A stretch of DNA of 64,000 nt from Mesodorylaimus sp. YZB2_4. Lineage: Eukaryota > Nematoda > Enoplea > Dorylaimida > Dorylaimidae. The stretch covers positions 434,001 to 498,000 of the forward strand of contig JASANH010001446.1 of assembly GCA_030248295.1 (NCBI GenBank). Reading direction: 5' to 3'. The position numbers and the translations under genes were made by a program. The notes under the pieces are model-generated. The model did no database searches. It saw only the letters and a list, made by a program, of their open reading frames with translations, and was not told the origin of the DNA. Of this stretch, positions 11,747 through 21,583 are shown piece after piece (within the stretch, counting starts at the first letter, position 1; each line of letters starts with the position of its first letter).

Positions 11747-11798
11747 CGCACTGATGTATAGATTCTGCACTTCTATGCAGAATTTATACACCAGTGCG
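11747..11798. repeat. Near-perfect hairpin upstream of the BEL/Pao Gag
   Basis: Arms 11747-11769 and 11776-11798 (23 nt each) are complementary at 21 positions around a 6-nt loop, CTTCTA. It lies about 60 bp before the retroelement Gag start. It may be part of the element leader/LTR or a separate small insertion. Confidence 0.8.
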
Positions 11799-12021
11799 TG
11801 TAAATAAAAGACCAAGTAACAATAAGTCTTCTTCAGTACTGATATGTCCTCCCTGACAAATGTTATCGACCTTCAAGTGATAAGAAAGAAGAAGCAGACG
11901 CCGCTTCAGGTTCTACTAAAAATATCTATCATGAAAAAAGACTCTTATAAGTTAACAATACATCACAGAGCTTCGCAGTGGACTTGCCGTAAATGAGCAA
12001 GTACAGTACAATTATGGTCTT

Positions 12022-14318
12022 GCTGCACATAGCTGAGGAAATATAAGAATTTAAGCTGAGGGCTTATAAGTGTTGCCGAGAGTAGGCAACGAGGGATGGC
12101 TTCACAGAATGTGAGCTATGTGAAAACGGGCACCTTTTTCTGCAGTCAGCAGCAACCAACCAATGGGAGCCATGCGCACCACTGGCAGTGTACAGTACAT
12201 TTGAAGTTCGAGCTGCCACGTGGCCATTGCACCAGGCCATCTGCGTTGCAAAAAGGGTTTTTCTTGGGCCTGGTTTCTTCTTGAGACGGTCGTTTCCGAA
12301 TTCGTTATGCAGAGAAATATTGTTTTATCGGCATAATCCAATGGCGATGGCCCAAGCGAATGTCGAACGTGCGATAGAAAATGTTCGCACAAAGGTTGTC
12401 CGCGTCTGTGAAAATTATTTGGCTTTGAACTCGTGCGATATCGATAAATACGGCCACATCAACGTGTCGGCTGTCGTTGCGCTCAGCGCTTTTCCTCGTT
12501 CGAACACGCCGAATTTAATCCTACAGCAGGAATTTAAAGTAGACGACATGATCATCTTAGACTTGTCCCGTGATTCCGAATTTGGCTGTTATGTTCCCAA
12601 CAAGGTGAGTCAGCGAACGCTCTAGGAGCTCATTGGCTAAATTTGACTTTCCGTTTAGATCCGAGCCATGCAGCTGATACGTCCCGATGGACGGCGAATC
12701 ATTGCCGACGGGCTGTTGATCAGTGCCACCGACCACGAATCGCCCGTCATTCGAAGCAAGTTTGTCCGCGATTTCGTGTGTCCGAAGGACCGAATCGTCG
12801 ACAGTGGAATCGAACTGCGCATCGGAGTGGCCGTCAGGTTCGAGGTACGTCTCCCTCAATCACCTAGTTTTGCATTTTGATGTTCTGATCCCTTGGCCAC
12901 ATTTTGAGGCGCCGTAGTCTCGGTGGGGGGCACAGTGTCTACGATGCGGTTCATATCAAAGTTGCTGTTTCAGGTTCATCTTACCGACGATAATCGTATC
13001 GAAGCAATGGGAATGCGGGTGGTGTCGGAAGAGTCGACGGACTTCGACGTTCCGACGTATCAAGCGTCTGGCACTGTGCGCGTCAACTCGGAAAACGGTG
13101 TCGCTCTTATCGAATTCCAGAAGTTCCATGGCGGATCGACGCCTCGTATGATTCCGGTTTACGAAGCTGCTTATTACGGATGCGGCGTCCCACTGAAAAA
13201 TTTGGTGGGGCAAAAAGTGATGTGCACGATGTGCCCGAAGGATCCACGCGACAATTTCGATGCTTTGGAGGTATAAACCAATTGATTTTGTGAGGAGGGC
13301 GGCGAGATCCAAATTAAAGGAAAGTTATTTTCAGGTAATCGATTTCGAGCCAATAAACGAGTTTGCGTTGCCACTGGACGAACTGGCGTCGCCTGGAGAC
13401 TGTGTTCAATACGACGGCCAGAATCCGCTTAGTCGCATCAGTTATCGCCAAGTGCAATGCTGCAAAAATCTGAGCGAAGAAACGATGAAATTATTGCGAG
13501 ACGCATTCCTCTTCACGATTGAGCACGCTGATCCGACGCGTTTCAAACAGATCATCGAGAAATATCCGATTTTCACATCGATCATGGCTCAAGAATTGGA
13601 ACTGGAAGATGCTGCATTCGGCGTTGCCGCTAGCCATGTTGAAATCGAAGGGAGCCCTTTGACCGTATCGAGTCGCAGGAATGTGCCTCGCCTGCCGACT
13701 GCGCCAAATTTCCTGCCCAGCGAGGTGTTTTCGGGAATTACTACTACCGATAACATCACGAACCAGTCCGAGCAGCACACCGCTCGAATCGAAGCGATGG
13801 GACGCAGCAGTATCGTCGAGCGGGATGCTGGTCCCACCAATTGGTCGAATACTGATCGCGGCATTGGAAATCAAGGGTTCGATCATCGTATGAATGAAGA
13901 CATGCGCCATTTGTCGTCTGCGCCAAGGTTCTTGTCGAGTGAAGTGTTTCCGGGAACCGACATCACGAGTGCCGAGCCATCTGAGCAGCGTTCCGGCCGA
14001 ATCGAAGCGATCGGATTCAGCCGTATCGTCGAGCAGGATGCTGGTCCTAGCAATTGGTCGAATACCCGTCGCGGCGTTGGAAGTCAGTGGTCGAATCATA
14101 CGTGTGGCGACAGTGGTTCCGGATATGCTGGACACGTGAAGCCAGGGTAGCCGATGCAGGAAGGCCTGGGTGAATAGTGGTAGTTTGGAGTTTTAATTGC
14201 AAAACGTATTATCTCGCTTGGCTTAGGGTTTTCTTCGGATTGACGACTGTCGTGAGTCGTCGTACGTAACTTGATTTTTCTCTGTTTTCTGTTGATTGGT
14301 TTAGGGGTTGAGATTGCC
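12022..14318 (+). repeat. Segmental duplication, copy 1 of the 520-aa gene
   Basis: From about 12022 to 14318 the sequence aligns with 53487-55763 in the same orientation. It covers promoter, four exons, three introns and 3' flank. The two copies differ by scattered substitutions and a few small indels; divergence is visibly lower in exons than in the flanks. Confidence 0.93.
12341..14150 (+). CDS. Uncharacterised 520-aa protein with C-terminal repeats (copy 1)
   Basis: Four exons (12341-12604, 12659-12844, 12974-13270, 13335-14150), all phase 0, give 520 aa. The start is the ATG at 12341; more upstream in-frame codons lack ATG. Residues 1-250 are beta-rich with alternating charged and hydrophobic positions (LILQQEFKVDDMIILDLS; FVRDFVCPKDRIVDSGIELR). 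Residues ~250-375 are mixed. The C-terminus has two tandem 73-aa units, starting near 13690 and 13909, that share FLxSEVF, the EQ..RIEA(M/I)G core, IVE(R/Q)DAGP(T/S)NWSNT and RG(I/V)G(N/S)Q. No signal peptide, membrane helix or known catalytic motif is visible. The family is unknown to me. Its nearly identical copy lies 41 kb away; this copy has canonical GT-AG splice sites throughout and is the likelier functional one. Confidence 0.85.
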
Positions 14319-14663
14319 GTTAGTTCAAGTAGTAGGATGTTATGAAATTTGTCGCAGCTTTGGGAAATAGTCGAGTGGATGTTGATAAAAAGCTAGTTCA
14401 TTGTTTCAATGGTACTGGTCTGAATAGGTCAGTGGATCATGCATGCTGACGAACCTAATGATAGTTTACATATGTACTTCTTCCGGACACCCTGCCGATT
14501 TGGGCGGAGGTCTCGTGGGCTATGTAGAGGCTCGTCAGGCGATCGATTCACGGCATGAAGCTCAGATCAACAGGCAAAACCATACCAGGGACGATGTCTG
14601 AAGACTTGGTTGGCAGCCCCGGGGGTTTCGGCCTGGTGCAAAAGCTCCACCGGCCGCACAATA

Positions 14664-14708
14664 ATAAGGACCCAGCCATTCTACAGTATAAAGTGGCTGG
14701 GTCCTTAT
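14664..14708. repeat. 15-bp stem hairpin
   Basis: ATAAGGACCCAGCCA (14664-14678) and TGGCTGGGTCCTTAT (14694-14708) are perfect reverse complements around a 15-nt loop. It lies 7 bp before a second, longer palindrome. Confidence 0.9.
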
Positions 14709-14715
14709 AATTGTG

Positions 14716-14756
14716 AAGATTTCACTCGCATTATATTATAATGCGAGTGAAATCTT
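14716..14756. repeat. 41-bp palindrome with perfect 20-bp arms
   Basis: AAGATTTCACTCGCATTATA (14716-14735) is exactly complementary to 14737-14756, with a single central T. Such arms are far beyond chance in 64 kb and could extrude as a cruciform or fold as an RNA hairpin. Confidence 0.95.
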
Positions 14757-15236
14757 TGACCCATTGCACCAAGTGGAGTGCCCCACTTGACCGAGTGACA
14801 CACTTCGATGTTAATCGAGCTATCTAGAGAATGGTTCAAGCAATGGACTCTAGGATCGCGTTTATGGTATGGAAAGCGGGATCCCAGGAGATCAGCAGAA
14901 TCAAGTACATAATGTATTTATTGTCAGATTTCGTGCAGCAAGCCCCGTACATACCTACTGCATTCTGATCAATGCATTTTGTCTGGCGTGTTATCCTTCC
15001 TGCAGCAACGGCCCGGTGTGAGCATCAGCATATCTGGCTTGTGACTATGCAATCATACAAATTTGTTATTCAGATCTGTCCAAAATGATTATGAGCAAAG
15101 AATTTAGGTGCAGCCAATATCAAAACAGGCGTGACATAAAAAGAAACAAGTGAAACTAATCACAACAACAGTGGATATCCACGACCTGACCCCAGAGCAC
15201 ATTGACACAATACTATATGAGACAAGTTGGTTTTTC

Positions 15237-15926
15237 CTATACGGACGTGTTATATTGTTGCTGGCGTGTGCTGCTTTTTGTGCTAACACGGAAATAAGTT
15301 TCACGGAAAGATGGACGTTCTCCTCGTTTGGCCATCAGGATATCTATGATGGCAGCTCCGATGCCTGAGAGCAGTGCCAACGCGTAGCCAGCCGCAGCAA
15401 CGACGGCGAGGTAAAACGAATATCCCACATCCATATGGATTCGACGATCAGTGTAGACGTGGTTGTATTCGGGTAAGGAGGCCGTGGTGAAGAACCAAAT
15501 CACAGCTACTGTGGTCAGCACGACGGGGAACACAATTAAGACAATGAAAAGGATAGCAACGGGTACGAAGAATGGCGCCATGTAAGATAAGATCATGGCT
15601 ATCAAGGCCAACAGGATTCCAACACCGATTAAGATAAGTGTTCCGTACTGGAAATGCTTCCATCGATGGTCCTCATCTCCCTCGACAGCTTGACCAAACT
15701 TGTAACGCCATTGCCATTCGAAGTCGGTCTTGCCAGACACGTGGGGCTTGGCGTATGTGTAATCGAACCACAGGCCGTGCTGGTGTATTTCGTGCGAGCC
15801 GCTGTCCGTGAATGTTTGCCATCCTGTGGTCATAATAGAAGAGATGGCAAAGCTAACAGAAACGAGCAAAAGGACGGCCACCATGACGTGGAGAACAATT
15901 CGGATAATGCCCAGAGCTGATGCCAT
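15237..15926 (-). CDS. Clc-like (claudin-related) four-helix membrane protein
   Basis: A single exon of 229 aa from the Met in MASALGIIRIVLHVM; an upstream in-frame Met (16004) would add 26 aa ahead of the first helix. Four hydrophobic helices are visible: residues ~5-33, ~95-120, ~125-155 and ~180-205. The first extracellular loop contains the W-Q and HQHGLWFDY elements and a W-x-W motif typical of the nematode Clc-like branch (PF07062-type) of the PMP22/claudin superfamily. It is expected at the plasma membrane, in adhesion or junction roles or as a channel accessory; that role is inferred from the family. The C-terminal tail is short, Arg/Ser/Thr/Gln-rich and cytosolic. There are no introns, unlike most neighbours. 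Confidence 0.85.
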   Translation of the reverse strand: MASALGIIRIVLHVMVAVLLLVSVSFAISSIMTTGWQTFTDSGSHEIHQHGLWFDYTYAKPHVSGKTDFEWQWRYKFGQAVEGDEDHRWKHFQYGTLILIGVGILLALIAMILSYMAPFFVPVAILFIVLIVFPVVLTTVAVIWFFTTASLPEYNHVYTDRRIHMDVGYSFYLAVVAAAGYALALLSGIGAAIIDILMAKRGERPSFRETYFRVSTKSSTRQQQYNTSV

Positions 15927-17611
15927 TGTCCAGAAGATTTCTAAGAAAAGGCAGTTTTCAATCTTCTTAACAGTAGAAAGAAAGAAAGGATGTTCCTCGA
16001 GCATTTGGACAACCTCGTTCCGGAAACACTTTCTAGTCTCAACTACCCATAAGTTTAACTAGCCCGTTACTATGGCAATTCCTATGGCCAGCTAAGACGG
16101 CCAAGATTTTGGTATGGGCGCCAGAGCCCACTGACAGCACCCAGTATCAACGCGTGACGACTACTCCCCTTCGTAAACGGGTCATCCAAAACCCACTAAG
16201 GAGTTTTCAATCTCGAAATGCAATCCTGGTCACAACAGAATTCTCTTTCTCACACACACCACGCCAGTGCGAGCCACTTCCATTTACGGAAGCAATCTGT
16301 ACATTCAGAGGACACTGGCACAACACGGAGGAAATCCAAGCCGCTTTGAATCAGTGCCAACCTGGCACCCATGGAAATTCAAAGTAAAGCATGAAATTTG
16401 AAAGGATAGGAGACGCAACAAGGGTGGTGGAAGGTAAAACTAATAATCCAGGTTCGGTCGATGAGAACCAACGTGTGTGCACAAAGAGCAAAAATGAGAA
16501 CCGGGACGAGGACACGCCGACAGTCAGACAGACAGAAAATCCCATGGAATGAAGAAACCAGTTTGGCTGTTCACTCCCTCCGCTTGGCATTGAGGGAGAA
16601 GAAAGGCGCGCTGGCACCCATTTCGACCAAGACGATACCTTTCTCTAACCCAACCTACCTACTGTACGACTATACACTCAGGACTGGTCGATAGAGAAGT
16701 AAGCGTCGAGAGCGAGTAAATTTTCGACACTGCTCAACGTGAGCAGCCAGAACTAACTCGAAACCGTAAACTAGGCGAGGCAATGTCAATGAAAAACTGT
16801 GGCGATGGTTGTCTCAAATCGTAAGAACTTGAAAAAGTTCGATTAGAAAACGCGTGTACGTTATAATAGACAGTGGCAATCTCGTCATCGAATAGGTGCG
16901 TTACCTGTAACGATACATGGCCAGTAGACAACCCTGTCTCCTATCGACTTGCACGAACTGGTTACGAGTGAGTAAAATGGAAATCGCCGTGAGGGCAAAC
17001 ACTCTGCTCTGAGTCACCGTGTTGGGCGAGGCCCAACACGGAAAGGTATTATTCATTAGATTCAAAACTAGTCATCCACAACGCCGCCTAGTGTCCGTCG
17101 TTACCGTGCCAAATATGGGAATGGGAGTAAAGTGAAATGGGGACAGAGAGCAGAAGGTACGGCATGGCCATGTACTAAAGCAAGTTGCGGAGGCGCAAGT
17201 TTCACTTCCGGCCATATTTGCCAATGGTGATACATAGCGATATGTCTGCGAGTGTAATGAAGGGAGCGTCAACCGGCACTCTTGTATGAATCACAAAAAA
17301 GCTGGTCAACCGACGTTGCTCGTCTACAAAGTTTCTTACGGCAGACGAAAGGGCTATTCACACGGCAATGCTTGTAAAGGCGGCTTTGACAAATAAGGAA
17401 TTATGGCACTGATAAAACCCACCTTTTGTGCGGCGGGTATATGTCTGTTGGTGAAGGAATAACGAAAAACAGAGGGCCTTTTTTAAGGCGTATGGAGGAT
17501 ACGTAAAAGCACATCAAAGGGCGCAGTACCTTTGATCAGGAACAGAAAATTTGGCGACAGCAAAGTGAAAACTTTGTCTTCTATCAAAGAACTACAGAAT
17601 TCAATCAACAA
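15927..17611. other. Intergenic region without a supported gene
   Basis: Lies between the Clc-like gene and the distal last exon of the PH-domain gene. Only short, family-less open frames are present on either strand, and I see no strong repeat. Confidence 0.5.
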
Positions 17612-18084
17612 TCAATAATCTCCTCCCAGATCCCCACTATCCGCACAGTCATCGGCGTCGAAGTCATTATAATCATCGTCGTCGGGCTCGTGGCCGTCCT
17701 CTCTATGTCCACTATCGCCTCGACTGATGACAGGCGCTTCCGTGTGATGAGTGTCCACTGTGTTGTAATTGCTGACTATGGTTATATGCTGGTTGTGAAC
17801 GCCCAATCCACCACTGAATGCCATTGGTGGTGGATAGCCCCATCCAAACCCACAGCCCCAACCCCCAAAGCTGAGAAGAGACGATCCCATCGCTCCTCCT
17901 GCCAGCATGCCTAAGGCGAAATCCTGGGAAGTGTCCTCGTCCCGTCGATACCTGTTGCTTTGCTGGACGAGCATTGTGGCGTGATCTGCTGATGCCATGA
18001 CCGGATAATTACTAATGTGATGGTGATTAGGCTGATGGAACAGTTGCGGCGATGATGGGTACGGTGGGGGAGGCGAATGCGGTC
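17612..18084 (-). CDS. Candidate alternative last exon of the PH-domain gene
   Basis: An acceptor TTGAGCTTTTAG precedes an exon that begins in phase 1, exactly like the last exon at 19649-19126. Joined to PH-gene exon 4 it would close in frame and give 293 aa. It encodes a Pro/His-rich start (PHSPPPPYPSSPQLF), a Gly-rich hydrophobic block (LGMLAGGAMGSSLLSFGG, parallel to GTGMLAGGLLGYGLGSL in the other exon) and an acidic tail ending GDLGGDY, against GDVSGDY. No PH exons are found between 18085 and 19125. It is therefore either a mutually exclusive 3' exon or a truncated tandem duplicate of the exon. Confidence 0.6.
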
Positions 18085-19125
18085 CTAAAAGCTCAAAATC
18101 TTTTTAGCCTGGTAATAAGAGACGTGTAATTGTTGTCAGCTACTGTGACCAAACTCTACATATACAAGTCGGGATCCTAAAAATGCTATGCTTGGTTATT
18201 CGTTCGTTTGACGGCGGTTTATCAAGTTTTGTCAGCCAGCATACTGGTGAGAGCTAACAATAAGATAATGGCTGATTCAGATCCGCTTATCCTCGGATCT
18301 GTAGATCTGACCTCCAACTTGGAGAATCGATCAACCCATACTAAGCCATTGGCATCATCCAAGGAAGAATTTCGAATCATTTACAGATTTTGCCGACATT
18401 GGCCTGTTTCGGCCACCAAACGCCAAACGTGCTGGCTGGCTGCGGTCATGTTTCGACGGTCTTCATGCACCTTCCATGACGCAGTTCAGTTTGCCATACC
18501 GAACACCACAGCTTCATTGAGTCAGGCTCTTCAAGGTCGTAAAGCCTCAAGGAGGCAAACTGACATGGGTTCCGAGGAGCGGCAGCGCATTGCATCCGTG
18601 TACACGAGGAGCCATAAAGTTGCGTCACATGCCTCGCCCAGTAGCGATACGAACGCTTGCATCAAGAGGGCTCTTCGAAAGACAAGAACAAGAAGGATTA
18701 CTCGAACTTTCTGGTTGGACAACGTAATTTGAAACCTCTTCTTTCTGCTCGTACGGGGCGATGTGCGTGCGCCATATCATGGGACTCTCATAGGGACTAC
18801 TACAGTCTAACTAAATGCAGCTAGAGCCTCTCGAGGTCCGCCACTGTGCACACTGCCATCTCACGGTAGGGCAGAGTGCAGGATTTGTTTTCCTCCACAG
18901 GATTCGTATGCGGCTAGTAGTGCATACTACATGAGAGGTGACGACGGAAGGCTGATGCTGGCTGACGTTTCTTGACGATGGTCTCACTTTTCTTAAACGG
19001 CTTGCTAGTATATGTGCTTTCCTAGCGGCAAAATCATGCAATACATGGTGCACATAATAATCATTGCGAGTGACACACAATGGGTGCCAAAAGATAACTT
19101 GCACAAAAGCCGCCCGCTCATGCAA
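18085..19125. other. Region between the two PH-gene last exons
   Basis: A 174-aa open frame (18208-18732, +) has no family features or splice partners and is probably chance. No PH-domain exons are seen on the minus strand. If the distal last exon is used, this whole stretch is intron. Confidence 0.45.
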
Positions 19126-21105
19126 TCAGTAGTCACCACTGACATCACCACCAAAGTCACCCCCTCCATAATCAAAGGTATCCCCACCACCGCCCCCGTA
19201 GTCAAAGTCGGCAGTGCCACTGGTGATATTGTCAGTCTGCTCGTAGTTGAAGTCGTTGGTCGAGTTGTTAGTGACATTGTAATTGTTGATTATGGTGGTG
19301 TCATTGTCGTAGATAGCCCCTCCTCCGTACCCGTACCCTCCACCCCATCCATATCCATATCCGCAACCGTAGCTGCTCCAATGAGGATAAGTTAAACTAC
19401 CCAATCCATATCCAAGTAAACCACCAGCCAGCATTCCAGTGCCGAATCCAGCCGCCGTCGAGCCGAGTCCTCCACCGCCGTAAGGATGCGACTGGGGTGA
19501 AGAAACGATGACTGTTGTTTGTGGTTGAGGGTTCACCGCAGGCGGGTAATAACTAGGAGTAGTTCCGGACGCATATATTGGCGCTGGTGCTGCTGGTCGG
19601 TAGTTAGGCGGAGAGGGGTAGTAGGCGGGCGGTGGTTGATAAGGGCTGCCTGAACAAGAACGTTCAGTTGAGATTCGCCCAGAAAAATTTTCCACAACTC
19701 CCCTCATCGTCAGAAGTGCTACATGCTGTCATGCCTTTTGAACTATATATGAACCTAAACAATCAGCGGTGAGCAGAAAGATTTGCAGTGAACATGGCCA
19801 GCACGTGCAGCCTTCTATCTGTTATCTTTGATTCCTCACCATGGCTAGCCACTGGTGCCACGACTTGTGGTTGCTGCGACGGTGGCGGTGGAGGCGGCGG
19901 CAACTAAAGAGAAGTGGTAATGAAGCCTGGAGAGTCTGCTAAGTCTGAGCTTACCGTTGCGACTATCTGAGACATCCAAGCCCTGAAAAAGTAGGAATCA
20001 TGTCATATCTTGTGAGCTGGACTTACGACTAACACACTTACGTCAGCTCTTCATCGCTATTACATAAGAACCAATGAATCTTTGATTTCGGCGATGCCCC
20101 CGTTCCTACGGCTATGACATGATCTATTTTGGCTCCCGACGGCAAAGTAGGTCGGTCAGGCAAACGAGTACTATACACACCAACGGCCAAGAAAGGAGCG
20201 TAATCTTTCAATTGGAAACTTCCTCTTGCCGTTCTTTCACTCTCATCATCATACCATATGAATGTGGAATCCTGGTACAAGACCGCGTAACACTCAGGCC
20301 ACTTGTCGCCGAATAACTTGTCTGAAAGGACGATAGAGCAAACAGTGACATTGCTGTGTTCTTTGTTGAAGTCCACGCTAAATCTCAAATCTTATATCTA
20401 TATTCCCCTATAATTCAGCATCCCTACGGAATAGGCATGAAACTCTGAGAATGTAATTTCACATGCGACTGACGATGAATATCTTCCCTCAATTGTACCA
20501 ACTGCCTGACTATAGGGTGCTTTTATCCGAGTACAGTGAAATCTCCAAATAAGGCAAATAATTCAGAGAGAAGAGAATGGTCTACTCGATCGTGAATGGG
20601 GCTTCGGCTTATTGCGACCCATCTCGACAAAGAGGACAAAAAAGAGCAGGGTAAACGGAAATAAAACGATGTACAAGACCAGTGAATGAATTGGGCCATA
20701 AGCAGATTGCGAATGATGGTGAGCCTGTATGATTGGAGCATATCCCCTGCCCAGTAGTCAGTCACTGCCTGAAAACAGGTTCCTGCAGTGATAGAACGTC
20801 TCCTCCAGACGGAATAGAAATTTGTAGAGCGCGCGCAAAGCTAATATCCTTAGAATAAGACTAGAGAAAGTCCGCTATGAGCGCAAGTTAGACTCAGCAA
20901 GAAAGCTAGCAATCTGCCTCGAGTGCGAATCATATAGCTGCCCAAATGCGAATCTTATCACCTCCTTACCTTTGTATCTTCTCAGTTTGCCGTCTTTTAT
21001 TCGTTTGGCACTCGTTCCTGAAATAATCCTAGTCTAGCACATTCCCCACTTATGGCAAGTGTGCTTACTGATCACTGCGATAGAATCAGCTCCGTCGCAA
21101 GACAT
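19126..21105 (-). CDS. PH-domain protein with Pro/Gly-rich C-terminus
   Basis: Five exons (21105-21069, 20321-20042, 19982-19955, 19903-19840, 19649-19126) close in phase to 310 aa, starting MSCDGADSIAVINKLFG. Residues ~12-118 form a pleckstrin-homology fold: strands WPECYAVLYQDSTFIWYDD and SKIHWFLCNSDEEL, then the C-terminal helix with the invariant Trp (TAWMSQIVAT), which is encoded by a 28-nt exon. A proline run and a Pro/Tyr-rich linker follow, then a Gly-rich block with GMLAGGLLGYGLGSL and Tyr/Gly repeats, and an acidic Asp/Gly tail. PH domains bind phosphoinositides or proteins at membranes; the ligand here is unknown. Head to head with the flavin-reductase gene (479 bp between starts). 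Intron 1 (747 nt) is long. Confidence 0.85.
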
Positions 21106-21583
21106 TATTCTGATGCCCTAAAATGGGAATGTGTCAGAGGGTGCCATTGTAACTGTGAAACAAGGCAGGACTTACTCGAGCAGCTCTTCTTGATGTGATA
21201 GCGCCAGGTGCCAGTTGCAAGAAGCGACTAGCTATGCGTGGTCCATGCCGATAGGAAGGCCGAGTGTGGAATGACCAAGTATATGACGCAGTTGCCTAGA
21301 CACGGCCTCTTCCGCTTAAAATCAATTTCTCGGGCAGGTAGTTATGTGCCAACTCTTGCTCTCATGGGCTAGCGCTGCCCACCTGGAACAGCATTGATCA
21401 AGGATGAGCTTTGTGATATCGGAACGGCATTGCTAGAATCAATGCCGGAGGTTTGACCGTGCTAAGCTAATGAGCTGCGTCGCCCGAGGCAGGGATGGAG
21501 CAGAAGGGGTGGAATAATAATGGCTGCCCGGGCACCTGCATCGTTTCCTATTTTAGCTTTCGGCCGGTGGTAATGCAAGGGCG
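21106..21583. promoter_or_regulatory. Shared upstream region of PH gene and flavin-reductase gene
   Basis: About 478 bp lie between the divergent start codons. No TATA box or recognisable operator stands out. The role is inferred from position. Confidence 0.35.

Larger units (their letters stand above)
14151..15236. other. Intergenic region with hairpin cluster
   Basis: The first ~170 bp are the 3' flank of the duplicated gene. From about 14456 to 14660 the sequence is GC-rich and could be a diverged SINE: its end, GCAAAAGCTCCACCGGCC, resembles the tail of the SINE at 51978-52404. Two strong hairpins follow at 14664-14756. No gene is supported. Confidence 0.5.

Noticed and set aside
7740-12050. 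Flanking LTR pair of the BEL/Pao element
   Set aside because: Comparison by eye of the two flanks showed no convincing shared block, so LTRs were not annotated.
12557-12859. 100-codon minus-strand frame (and its duplicate at 54014-54316)
   Set aside because: It overlaps exons 1-2 and their intron on the opposite strand; an artefact of the same duplication.
13491-14135. 214-codon minus-strand open frame, repeated at 54948-55592
   Set aside because: Antisense shadow of the last exon of the duplicated 520-aa gene; it lacks its own start context and splice partners, and is conserved only because the sense strand is.
18208-18732. 174-codon plus-strand frame
   Set aside because: No recognisable motif, biased composition, and it lies between alternative last exons of a minus-strand gene.
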